Positions 1 to 6,069 of a DNA stretch of 6,069 bases are shown here, one piece after another. Position numbers and translations under genes: made by a program. The stretch is from JAZDKP01 sp043802925. Lineage in GTDB: Bacteria; Fibrobacterota; OXYB2-FULL-49-7; JAEUSG01. Within the stretch, counting starts at the first letter, position 1. Every line of letters begins with the position of its first letter. Where the stretch lies: positions 1 through 6,069 of the forward strand of contig JAZDKP010000322.1 in assembly GCA_043802925.1 (NCBI GenBank), in the 5' to 3' direction. Below the pieces are notes generated by a model. The model searched no databases. It had not been told where the DNA came from and was given only the letters and a program-made list of their open reading frames with translations.

Positions 1-946
1 GGTCGTCAAAACCGTTTGGCAGCACAACTTCGGCATACACTTCGTCGTAGATTTGCGAGGGGATGGCTCCGGGCAGCAGCCGTTTGCGAAGAGATTCCTG
101 GACCTCAAGACAGCGCGCATGGGCCTGGAACGCATGCGGAGTCGGTTGGCCCAGAGAGAAAACACGGGTTTTATCGACATAGTATTCCTCAAATGGGAAA
201 GCGAGGTCGATAAAGATGAGGTCTCCCCTTTTCAGTCTGCGGTCACTGCCACCGTAAGGGCAGACCGGCGACTGACCGCGGATGCCGCCCGGGCCGTCAA
301 AGGCGCAGGGATAATTGGAATTGTCGCCGAAAGTGATGTTGCCGAGAAAAAACTCGCCGCTGCCGAACGTAAGACGCGCAAGGCAGTTTTTCCCGAGGTC
401 CGAAACGAGTGTGAACATTTTGGACCCGAGCTCCCATTCGGTCATGCCTTCCCGCACAAGAGAAGGCATGGCCGCCATGGCCTGGCGGCTCCCCTCCCCT
501 GCTTTCTTCAGTTTCTCAAGCTCATACGTAGATTTTACGGCGCGGATTTTCTTAAGCAACAACGCACAGTCGGAAAATTCAGTTGCGACAAAAGCTTTCT
601 TCAGCATTTTAAAATAGGCGAGTGTCGTGGCGCCTTCATCAATGCCGATTTTCGCCAAAGAAGCGTTCCGAAGCTGGATCTCCGCAAGGATATCCTTGAA
701 TGATGCATAGCCGATGGAAACAACAGGAGACTCCCTACGCGCACGGTCGAGGCTGCGCCGGACAAACAGCACCGCGTCCCCTTCAGCGGGGGTGAAAAAG
801 ATGCCCTGCTGGAGCGTGCCTGTGTAATAGAGCATGTCCGGAAGGTCGGTGATGAAAGCGCCATGGAGGCCCGCGGAAGATAGGGATGACTGGAGCCGGG
901 CAATACGGTTGCGCAGTTCGGATTCGGGAATAAAGGGCTGTGGCAC
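1..946 (-). CDS. M24-family metallopeptidase (Xaa-Pro aminopeptidase / proline dipeptidase-like), 3' partial
   Basis: My hand translation gives 315 residues from a GTG at 946-944 to the left edge with no stop, so the C-terminus is missing. Residues 1-130 look like the creatinase N-terminal domain (for example FITDLPDMLYYTG at 31-43). The catalytic pita-bread domain starts near IRAVKSTYELEKLKKAG (134-150). It includes RLTFGSGE (191-198), GPGGIRGQSP (218-227), and RLKRGDLIFIDLAF followed by EYYVDKTR. Asp247 and Asp258 match the first two metal ligands of M24 enzymes. The remaining ligands (His, Glu, Glu) would lie beyond the window. The family cleaves N-terminal Xaa-Pro bonds or dipeptides with two metal ions, usually in the cytoplasm. 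GTG is chosen because TAAGGGAG, overlapping the upstream stop, sits six bases before it and the first in-frame ATG (residue 38) is already inside the domain. The gene follows the DUF4954-like gene by 11 bases. The usual Gly before the Tyr of the second ligand motif is Tyr here. Family assignment is secure; substrate is unknown, and a non-peptidase M24 role is possible. Confidence 0.9.
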   Translation of the reverse strand, partial: MPQPFIPESELRNRIARLQSSLSSAGLHGAFITDLPDMLYYTGTLQQGIFFTPAEGDAVLFVRRSLDRARRESPVVSIGYASFKDILAEIQLRNASLAKIGIDEGATTLAYFKMLKKAFVATEFSDCALLLKKIRAVKSTYELEKLKKAGEGSRQAMAAMPSLVREGMTEWELGSKMFTLVSDLGKNCLARLTFGSGEFFLGNITFGDNSNYPCAFDGPGGIRGQSPVCPYGGSDRRLKRGDLIFIDLAFPFEEYYVDKTRVFSLGQPTPHAFQAHARCLEVQESLRKRLLPGAIPSQIYDEVYAEVVLPNGFDD

Positions 947-952
947 CGGAAG

Positions 953-959
953 CTCCCTT
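953..959 (-). promoter_or_regulatory. Ribosome binding site of the M24 peptidase gene
   Basis: The minus strand reads AAGGGAG, six bases before the GTG at 946. It overlaps the TAA of the upstream gene (958-960), which suggests translational coupling. It decides the GTG start, since no ATG is nearby. Confidence 0.75.
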
Positions 960-2832
960 ATGACTTCAGCCACCCTTCGATGCGCGCGCTCCGCCGTGCC
1001 GTCTCCTCGAAATTCTCGCGGATGAACTTTTCGTTTTCGGCCAGAGTGTGCGCTTCGGCGTAGTCGTCGATGATGCGAATGCCGCGGATATCGTCCTTGC
1101 GTTTGCATTCGAGCACACCATCCGCCACCTGCTTATCCATGGCCCGGTATTGTTGGAGAGCCTCCCGGACAGAAAGACCGGCCATTTCATGCTGGTAAAC
1201 CGAGCGCTCATGTTCAAAGCGTGCATCCGGGGAGGCTTTGGACATCAGCGACGCGTCGACCTTGCCCTGCTTAAGCACCTGGCGAAAGAGGCCTGTCAGC
1301 GCATAATACCTCAGATAGAATCCGTATGTTTCGACCGCCTCCTTGCGCGCGGCCTCGCTGATAAAATTTTTCCCAAGCCCTGCGATGTCCCGGTCCGCAT
1401 AATACTCTTTGACCTGCTGCACACCCGCCAACCGGTCGCGCGCCGCTGTCACAAGATCCATGATATCGGGCCGGAATATTTCAAAAACACACTTTTCTCT
1501 CCGGGCTTTGTCACGCTTTTGATATTTCCAGGCGTTACGGATGATGAAGAAAATATTGTCAGACAGTACCCAGGCCGGCAAAACTTCATTGAACGCCGGT
1601 GAAATGCCGGGCACCGCGACCGAGGGCAAGTTGATAAGTGAAAAGGGGTACTCGACGCGTTGCGGGAGGGTAATGACGTTCGTGGCAATGATGGAATAGG
1701 GCGATTTGGAATAATTAGCCGGGAACTTGATGCTGGAACCGAGACCGAAGAAAACGCCTTCTCCCGGAAAGATTTCCTGGTCTGGCGCGCGCGACGTGTG
1801 GTTGGAACCCACGTTGGCGCCATAAGCGATGTTCCCCTTCCCCTCGGGCCAGAAGGCCGAGATAAGCAGGCTCTGGTGGTGGAAACCGACGAAGGGGCCA
1901 ACCAGCGACGAGGTGATTTCGCCCTTGGCCACCCCCGAATTGGCGCCGAGGATGGACTGGTGTACCTTGCCGTGGAACTCAATGTGCGAATGCTCGAGCA
2001 TGACCGACTGCGTAAGAACCCCCATGGAACTGATTTCTGCGCCCCACTGGATGACCGCGTCCTTGACATACGCGCCATCGGAAATACGGGCGGGTTCCTC
2101 CCCGCTGCTGAGCACGGTCGTGTTCTCGACCAGCACCGCGTTATTGATTTGAGCCGCCTCGCCCAGGTAGACGTTGTGCACTTTGTTGGTGTTGAGGACG
2201 CGGGCGTTCCGGTCAATGACCCCCCAACCGGAAGTCACGGCCCGGGCGTAGCGCATCACGGCCTCGGCATAGCCGGCAAGCAGCCTCTTATCACTCCGGC
2301 TGCGCATTATTTTTGCGGCAAGCGCCAGTGTGATTTCGGCAAAAACCGGGACCCCGCGTCCGCCGGTCTCAACCCCGATTTCGTCAAGAACCGCGCCGTT
2401 GAAGAAGGTGCAACCCGCGGTGGTCTGGATGCTGCCGCAGTCGGCCACCGCCGCGCCGGTCCGGACCCGGTAGTTGGACAACCCGTCCACGCTCTTGATA
2501 AAGACATTGTCTTCGATTTTGGCGTCATAAATGACGCTGTTGTAAATGCCCGCCTTTCGGGTAATGCCGTTGACGTCAAACTCCGCCGTCTGCACGCCGA
2601 TTTCGACCTCGCCGAAAAAGGTGTTCTGCCAGATACGGCGCGGGGTGAATTCCTCTGCCACGCGGAGGTGTGACCATTCGCCGGTGGTCAGGTTGCCCTG
2701 GCGCAGCAGCTGGTCGATTTCCTTGTGCGTGAGCGCCCGCATCCGGGGCGCAACCGGCGCCTGCGCGGACCGGATGGACTGCACAAAGGCGGAATTAAGA
2801 AGGGCTTCTTCGACAGCGTGGACAGGATCCAA
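958..2832 (-). CDS. DUF4954-like left-handed beta-helix protein B (divergent paralogue)
   Basis: The 624-residue protein is a distant paralogue of the gene at 3110-5092. Shared landmarks, in order: LTHKEIDQL (34-42) with LTKDETDRL; FFGEVEIG (72-79) with HFAGKVLLG; ETGGRGVP (155-162) with EAGGRELP; VGPFVGFHHQSLLISAF (311-327) with AGPYTVTHHKSSLLIAAM; VGSNHTS (341-347) with GSGTNHSNH; and IRNAWKYQKRDKARRE (431-446) with VRDQEKWAQRDRRK. Residues 60-300 have the short beta-rich, Gly/Asn/Val/Ile-rich texture of hexapeptide-repeat helices. From about 440 the protein is charged and probably alpha-helical. No signal peptide or membrane segment is evident, so it is likely cytoplasmic. The frame opens just after the ACP stop. 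The first start is TTG at 2832 with no clear Shine-Dalgarno sequence, so translation may be coupled to the ACP. ATG at 2742 (residue 31) is an alternative, because similarity to the paralogue begins around there, but it also lacks a good ribosome site. Function is unknown. An acyl- or nucleotidyl-transferase-like role is suggested only by fold and neighbours. Confidence 0.85.
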   Translation of the reverse strand: MDPVHAVEEALLNSAFVQSIRSAQAPVAPRMRALTHKEIDQLLRQGNLTTGEWSHLRVAEEFTPRRIWQNTFFGEVEIGVQTAEFDVNGITRKAGIYNSVIYDAKIEDNVFIKSVDGLSNYRVRTGAAVADCGSIQTTAGCTFFNGAVLDEIGVETGGRGVPVFAEITLALAAKIMRSRSDKRLLAGYAEAVMRYARAVTSGWGVIDRNARVLNTNKVHNVYLGEAAQINNAVLVENTTVLSSGEEPARISDGAYVKDAVIQWGAEISSMGVLTQSVMLEHSHIEFHGKVHQSILGANSGVAKGEITSSLVGPFVGFHHQSLLISAFWPEGKGNIAYGANVGSNHTSRAPDQEIFPGEGVFFGLGSSIKFPANYSKSPYSIIATNVITLPQRVEYPFSLINLPSVAVPGISPAFNEVLPAWVLSDNIFFIIRNAWKYQKRDKARREKCVFEIFRPDIMDLVTAARDRLAGVQQVKEYYADRDIAGLGKNFISEAARKEAVETYGFYLRYYALTGLFRQVLKQGKVDASLMSKASPDARFEHERSVYQHEMAGLSVREALQQYRAMDKQVADGVLECKRKDDIRGIRIIDDYAEAHTLAENEKFIRENFEETARRSARIEGWLKS

Positions 2833-2835
2833 GGA

Positions 2836-3084
2836 TTACTTCTTGTTAACGTATTTTTCGATGAACGCCACCGCGTCCGCCACGTTCCTGACACTGAGGG
2901 CGTCGTCCTCGTCCATTTCGATTTCGAAACCTTCGTCAAACGCGGCCACAAGTTCGAGCGACTTGAGGGAATCCGCGCGGAGGTCTTCCACAAAGCGGTG
3001 TTCGTTCTTGATTTGTGCCGGGTCTTTTTTCAGAATCTGCCCGGTAATTTACTTGACTTTCTTTTCAACTTCCTGCATTGTCAT
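2836..3084 (-). pseudogene. Acyl carrier protein interrupted by one in-frame TAA at codon 12
   Basis: The frame from ATG 3084 to TAA 2836 encodes 82 positions, the normal ACP length, with one internal stop at 3051-3049. Before the stop it reads MTMQEVEKKVK. After it come ITGQILKKDPAQI, FVEDLRADSLKSLELV (31-46) and ENxAxAxxFIEKYV-like helix IV (NVADAVAFIEKYV, 67-79). Ser39 in Asp-Ser-Leu is the expected 4'-phosphopantetheine attachment site, and the acidic stretch EIEMDEDDA (54-62) is typical of helix II to III. ACPs carry acyl chains as thioesters for fatty-acid, lipid, polyketide or other assembly enzymes. The gene begins 25 bases after the upstream DUF4954 gene with a strong ribosome site and ends three bases before the TTG of the next gene. 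The stop falls in helix I, where relatives have Lys, Glu or Gln, so one base change explains it. Everything else is conserved. I think it is a sequencing error or a very recent mutation. Restart at GTG 2991 would give only a fragment lacking helix I. Identity is confident; whether it is functional is open. Confidence 0.85.
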
Positions 3085-3089
3085 GAGCG

Positions 3090-3096
3090 CCTCCCC
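3090..3096 (-). promoter_or_regulatory. Strong ribosome binding site of the acyl carrier protein gene
   Basis: The minus strand reads GGGGAGG, ending five bases before the ATG at 3084. This is the best Shine-Dalgarno sequence I found in the window. It fixes the ACP start upstream of the nonsense codon, showing that the natural gene includes helix I. Confidence 0.8.
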
Positions 3097-3109
3097 GTAT
3101 CCGTTAAAG

Positions 3110-5092
3110 TTATTTAGCCTCTTTTACAAGAGCCACGAGTGCATCGACACCGGCAAGGAATTTTTCGTTGCCCTCGCGCATCTTCACGAGGACCTTGTTC
3201 GTCAGTTTATCGCCCCGGACCGCCTTGAAGTCCGCGGCCGCGTCCGCCTCGCCTCCGTCCTGTCCGTAGCTTATTTTCGCGAAGTCTTCGTATTCCTTCT
3301 CCGCGTCCGCCTGGATCATGTTGAAAATCTTTTTGCTGGTCGTCTTCCAGGATTCAAGCAGTTCGACGGCCTTTTCCTTTGTGAGCCGGTCGGGTGAAAC
3401 AGCGAAGACGCTGCTGAACCGGGCGTACGCATAAGCCCACTCGTGGTCCGCGTAGGCGGCGTGAAGGCTCGCGAGCGCATCGGTAAAGTCCTCCGTGGAC
3501 TCGAAACCGCCCGTTTCAAGCTTCTTCAGCACCGTGTCGAGCGCCTTTTTAGGTGCAAGTAGTCCGCAAACATCGACCCATTCCATGTCAGGCTCATGCG
3601 CGGGCGCAAGCGACGCCAGGGCGTCGGCCCAGGATGCACCGGTCTTGAGCCGGTCCTCAATTTTGACAAAAGTCTTCTGGCAGAGATAGCGTTCGAGGGT
3701 CATGGTGTAATACTTGGCGCTGTTCTTGCACAGCAGCCGGCTCAGGAGGGTGTTGCCCACGTTAACGGACTCGACATCCTTGGGGGTCTCCGTATGGATT
3801 TTCATGAGTGCGTCGCGTCCGCGGAGCATCCGTTCCACGGTAAAGGGCGAATAGACGGAGGGGTTCAGGATGTCCTTTTTATCGGAGTCCTTGCGCCGGT
3901 CGCGCTGCGCCCATTTTTCCTGGTCGCGCACCGTGCCGATGGTGATGAGGTTCATGGCCGGGGTCAGGTAGGTTTTACCCCCGCTCTCGGAGATGTACGA
4001 AAAGGGGAAGTCCGGAATATTGATATTGGCCATATGTTTGCCGAGAACAATGCAGAACGGGGCCAGGTGCGCCTCGAGCAGCAGATAGGAAAAGGAGCCG
4101 GTCTTACAGCCGCGCTCGAGCACTCCCTGGTGCACAGGGCCCAATTTGTACATGTGGTTGCTGTGGTTGGTTCCCGAGCCCGCATTATAAAAGGAATACA
4201 TGGCCGCAATGAGGAGCGAAGACTTGTGGTGCGTGACCGTATAGGGGCCCGCGAAAATGGCGCAGGCCTCGCCGTGAAACCCTTCGCAGTTGGCAAAAAA
4301 AACAGAGTTTTCAGCGGAGAACTGCTTGCCAATGCGCGCCCCCTGGCCCACAAAGACCCGGTTCAGGATAGCGTGCGTGGTGACATGGGCACCGGAAAGA
4401 ATGACGAAGGAATCAGCGGACACCCCCTCGCCCACAATGACCGGGTCGAGGTCGTTGCTGTCGATAATGCCGCTCGTGAGTCCGGCCACGCCCGTGACCT
4501 GCGCATTGGCACCAATCATGACATCGCGGATGGCACCGCAGTTGATGACGCGCGCATCCCGACGAACGCGCCCAGGCTGTCCCTTGAAGCGTTCGGTCTC
4601 CTTTTTTAACAAGGTCTCGAGGGCTGACACAAGCGCGGGCCTGTAGCGGTAGACGGACAGCAGGTAAGCGATCTGGGAGGTCAGCGCAACGGACAGAGGC
4701 AGCTCACGGCCGCCGGCCTCGTTCAGGGCCTCAATGGGGGTCCCCTGGCCGAAGGTTGCATTGGGCGTGGCGGAGAGTTCGGCCACGTTCAGGACCACGG
4801 CCCCCTCTTCGATGACGTAGTTGGAAACATGGGCGCCCACGTTGCGGACCAGCGCATTGTCGCGAACCTCGGAGTTGACGAGCGTGGCGCCATAGACACC
4901 GCAGGGATAGTTAACACCGGCTGCGAAAAGGGTGCCGCTGTTTTTTCCGAGCAGTACCTTGCCGGCGAAATGGCTGTTGCGGACGCGATCCGTGAGAAAT
5001 CCGTCATGGACCTGGACGGTGTCCCAGCTTTCCGCGGTGCAGCCGTTTGCCTTGAGCCTGTCGGTTTCGTCCTTTGTCAGTTTGCGTGCCAT
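3110..5092 (-). CDS. DUF4954 family left-handed beta-helix protein A
   Basis: The 660-residue protein carries the hallmark DUF4954 core: SVFFANCEGFHGEACAIFAG (263-282, conserved Phe-Phe-Ala-Asn-Cys and Gly-Glu-Ala-Cys), GPYTVTHHKSSLLIA (282-296), NAGSGTNHSNHMYKLGP (303-319), HQGVLERGCKT (321-331), PFSYI (363-367) and IGTVRDQEKWAQRDRRK (385-401). I recall this pattern from Bacteroidetes proteins. Residues 35-105 and 175-265 look like hexapeptide turns (MIGANAQVTG, FVGQGARIG) of the left-handed beta-helix found in LpxA-type acyltransferases and sugar nucleotidyltransferases. A helical insert (135-170) separates the two parts. Residues from about 410 to the end are charged and helical. No signal peptide is visible. 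ATG 5092 has an AAAGGG five bases upstream, and the gene lies 29 bases after the acyltransferase stop. The family has no established activity that I know of. Sugar or acyl transfer is plausible from the fold, while a scaffold role cannot be excluded. Family identity is confident; function is not. Confidence 0.92.
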   Translation of the reverse strand: MARKLTKDETDRLKANGCTAESWDTVQVHDGFLTDRVRNSHFAGKVLLGKNSGTLFAAGVNYPCGVYGATLVNSEVRDNALVRNVGAHVSNYVIEEGAVVLNVAELSATPNATFGQGTPIEALNEAGGRELPLSVALTSQIAYLLSVYRYRPALVSALETLLKKETERFKGQPGRVRRDARVINCGAIRDVMIGANAQVTGVAGLTSGIIDSNDLDPVIVGEGVSADSFVILSGAHVTTHAILNRVFVGQGARIGKQFSAENSVFFANCEGFHGEACAIFAGPYTVTHHKSSLLIAAMYSFYNAGSGTNHSNHMYKLGPVHQGVLERGCKTGSFSYLLLEAHLAPFCIVLGKHMANINIPDFPFSYISESGGKTYLTPAMNLITIGTVRDQEKWAQRDRRKDSDKKDILNPSVYSPFTVERMLRGRDALMKIHTETPKDVESVNVGNTLLSRLLCKNSAKYYTMTLERYLCQKTFVKIEDRLKTGASWADALASLAPAHEPDMEWVDVCGLLAPKKALDTVLKKLETGGFESTEDFTDALASLHAAYADHEWAYAYARFSSVFAVSPDRLTKEKAVELLESWKTTSKKIFNMIQADAEKEYEDFAKISYGQDGGEADAAADFKAVRGDKLTNKVLVKMREGNEKFLAGVDALVALVKEAK

Positions 5093-5097
5093 GTCCG

Positions 5098-5103
5098 CCC
5101 TTT
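5098..5103 (-). promoter_or_regulatory. Likely ribosome binding site of DUF4954 protein A
   Basis: The minus strand reads AAAGGG (followed by CGGAC), five bases before ATG 5092. It is a moderate match to the Shine-Dalgarno consensus and supports this start over downstream Met codons. Confidence 0.55.
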
Positions 5104-5121
5104 CGGTTGTGCGTTTTATTA

Positions 5122-6069
5122 TCAGTACTGGACGCGCTGGACGCCCGGCTGCATGAGCCGCACGTATTCCGTGTCGTAGTCCGCCTTTATTTTAGCGGCG
5201 TCCCAGGTACCGTCTTCTTTTCCGTACAGCGACCGGATAATCGCCGTGCAATTGCCGCAATCGTAGGCCGCGGTGCACGTGGCCGGGGTATTGCAGAAAA
5301 GGATGTCGGGCTCCTGGGGGTAAACAACCTCGGCGAAATAGCGTGCCATCTCCTTGGCGTTAAACCAGAAAACCGGGCCGCGGCCGAGTTTGCCCTCGTG
5401 CAGCAGGCCGGACTGGCGCATGGCCGTGATGCCGCGTGTGGGACGTTTGTGCTCATCGTAAAAGTCGCGGTGCAGGTTCGGAGACCAGGTCTGGCCGGCC
5501 AGGAACTTGAGGCCATTGGATTCGACCGCCACCGCGCCCGCAAAATAGGGGCCGAGCTTGGGCATCAGCATGGTTTCGTAGGCGTGAAAAGTGGTGTTGG
5601 ACTTGAGGGTGTCGCCCACGAAAAGGATGACACCGTCAAGCCCCACGGTCTTGGTAAAGGCATTGTGCAGCCCCACAGGCTGGGCATGGTAATCGTGGCC
5701 CTTGACCAGATAGTCCGCTTCCTTCCCGATGCCCGCGATGGAATGCGAAGGATGCTCGCTCCGGAGCCCACGGTCGTCCTGGATGACCGCCTGCGTGAGG
5801 GCGCCCACCAGGGACTCGCTTTTGGCCTTGTTATAATACCCGTCATCGAGAACGGTGCGGCTTACGACCTTGCCTTCCGCGTCCTTCTGGACATCGACCT
5901 TTAAATTACCGGGAGAGTAATTCCCGATAAAGTTGCAGGAATGCGTGGGTAAAAAGAATGTCCCGTTTTTGCCGACCGCATCGACAAAGGCATTGATGAT
6001 GGTTTTGCCCATGACGTTGAGGCCGCGTTTTTCTTCGGCCGGGCTGACAGGGGTGGGTTCGACAAGTCC
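5122..6069 (-). CDS. AAC(3)-family N-acyltransferase, 5' partial
   Basis: The frame is open to the right edge: 315 residues are in the window, including 19 before the Met at 6012. That Met is probably not the true start, because the upstream residues (starting GLVEPTPVSPAEEK) continue the family's N-terminal region. Counting from that Met, the family signatures are GTFFLPTHS (17-25), SEHPSHSIAGIG (85-96) and NTTFHAYE (139-146). His143 and Glu146 correspond to the conserved catalytic His/Glu region of aminoglycoside 3-N-acetyltransferases. Family members move an acyl group from CoA to an amine. Chromosomal homologues often serve biosynthetic pathways rather than drug resistance, and the ACP and beta-helix neighbours favour that here. 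The C-terminal part has four closely spaced Cys (240, 246, 252, 255), which I do not recall from resistance enzymes and which may bind a metal. It is the first gene of the run visible here, and the stop TGA is 29 bases before DUF4954 protein A. Family is confident; substrate and donor (CoA or acyl-ACP) are unknown. Confidence 0.9.
   Translation of the reverse strand, partial: GLVEPTPVSPAEEKRGLNVMGKTIINAFVDAVGKNGTFFLPTHSCNFIGNYSPGNLKVDVQKDAEGKVVSRTVLDDGYYNKAKSESLVGALTQAVIQDDRGLRSEHPSHSIAGIGKEADYLVKGHDYHAQPVGLHNAFTKTVGLDGVILFVGDTLKSNTTFHAYETMLMPKLGPYFAGAVAVESNGLKFLAGQTWSPNLHRDFYDEHKRPTRGITAMRQSGLLHEGKLGRGPVFWFNAKEMARYFAEVVYPQEPDILFCNTPATCTAAYDCGNCTAIIRSLYGKEDGTWDAAKIKADYDTEYVRLMQPGVQRVQY

Noticed and set aside
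53..703. Plus-strand frame of 216 codons at the left edge
   Set aside because: It is antisense to the M24 peptidase, whose ligand motifs are readable on the minus strand.
1660..2673. Long plus-strand open frame of 337 codons opposite DUF4954 protein B
   Set aside because: It lies entirely inside a minus-strand gene with clear family motifs. Its translation has no recognisable domain and is a typical antisense shadow of GC-rich coding sequence.
3049..3051. TAA as a recoded or programmed-readthrough codon, or a reassigned stop
   Set aside because: Two other genes in the window end at TAA. UAA is not used for selenocysteine or pyrrolysine insertion, and no frameshift would rejoin the same frame without a second shift. 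A point mutation or error is simpler.
3596..4609. Plus-strand open frame of 337 codons opposite DUF4954 protein A
   Set aside because: It mirrors the DUF4954 core on the other strand. There is no domain, no plausible ribosome site or operon partner, and the minus strand is clearly coding here.
5093..5121. Possible promoter or terminator in the largest intergenic gap
   Set aside because: The gap is only 29 bases, with a ribosome site and no convincing hairpin, T-run or -35/-10 pair.
5074..5904. Plus-strand open frame opposite the AAC(3)-like gene
   Set aside because: The minus strand carries all the acyltransferase motifs; the plus-strand product is unrecognisable and a shadow.
5122..6069. 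Aminoglycoside resistance gene
   Set aside because: The family signatures are present, but the sequence differs in its C-terminal Cys cluster and it sits in a biosynthesis-like operon with no mobile element. Nothing here supports a resistance role.

Overview
All of the coding content I can support is on the minus strand. It is one tightly packed run of five genes that enters at the right edge and leaves at the left edge. In transcription order they are: an AAC(3)-fold N-acyltransferase (5' end outside the window), a 660-residue DUF4954-type protein, a small acyl carrier protein (ACP), a second and divergent DUF4954-like protein, and an M24-family metallopeptidase of the Xaa-Pro aminopeptidase type (3' end outside the window). 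Gaps between genes are 29, 25, 3 and 11 bases, and Shine-Dalgarno-like sequences precede three of the starts. I see no internal promoter or terminator, so this looks like the middle of a larger operon.

The sequence is moderately GC-rich by eye (not computed). Shine-Dalgarno sites and ATG/GTG/TTG starts mark it as bacterial. From memory, DUF4954 proteins are typical of Bacteroidetes, Spirochaetes and the Planctomycetes/Lentisphaerae/Kiritimatiellae side of the tree, so a Gram-negative, probably uncultured bacterium of one of these groups is the best guess. I cannot name a genus. There are no tRNA or rRNA genes, CRISPR arrays, insertion sequences or obvious repeats.

Two observations stand out. 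First, the ACP lies between two DUF4954-like paralogues and downstream of an acyltransferase-fold protein. The DUF4954 proteins resemble left-handed beta-helix (hexapeptide-repeat) proteins, a fold used by acyl-ACP-dependent acyltransferases such as LpxA and LpxD. The set therefore suggests an ACP-linked acylation or small-molecule assembly pathway with a peptidase attached; this is inference. Second, the ACP reading frame is intact from its Shine-Dalgarno site to its stop except for one in-frame TAA at codon 12. The Asp-Ser-Leu phosphopantetheine site and the rest of the fold are well preserved, so this is either a sequencing or assembly error or a very recent nonsense mutation.

Neither the ACP nor the left-edge peptidase is visible to a simple ATG-to-stop search, because of the nonsense codon in one and the GTG start plus truncated end in the other. 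Both were found by translating the minus strand by hand.
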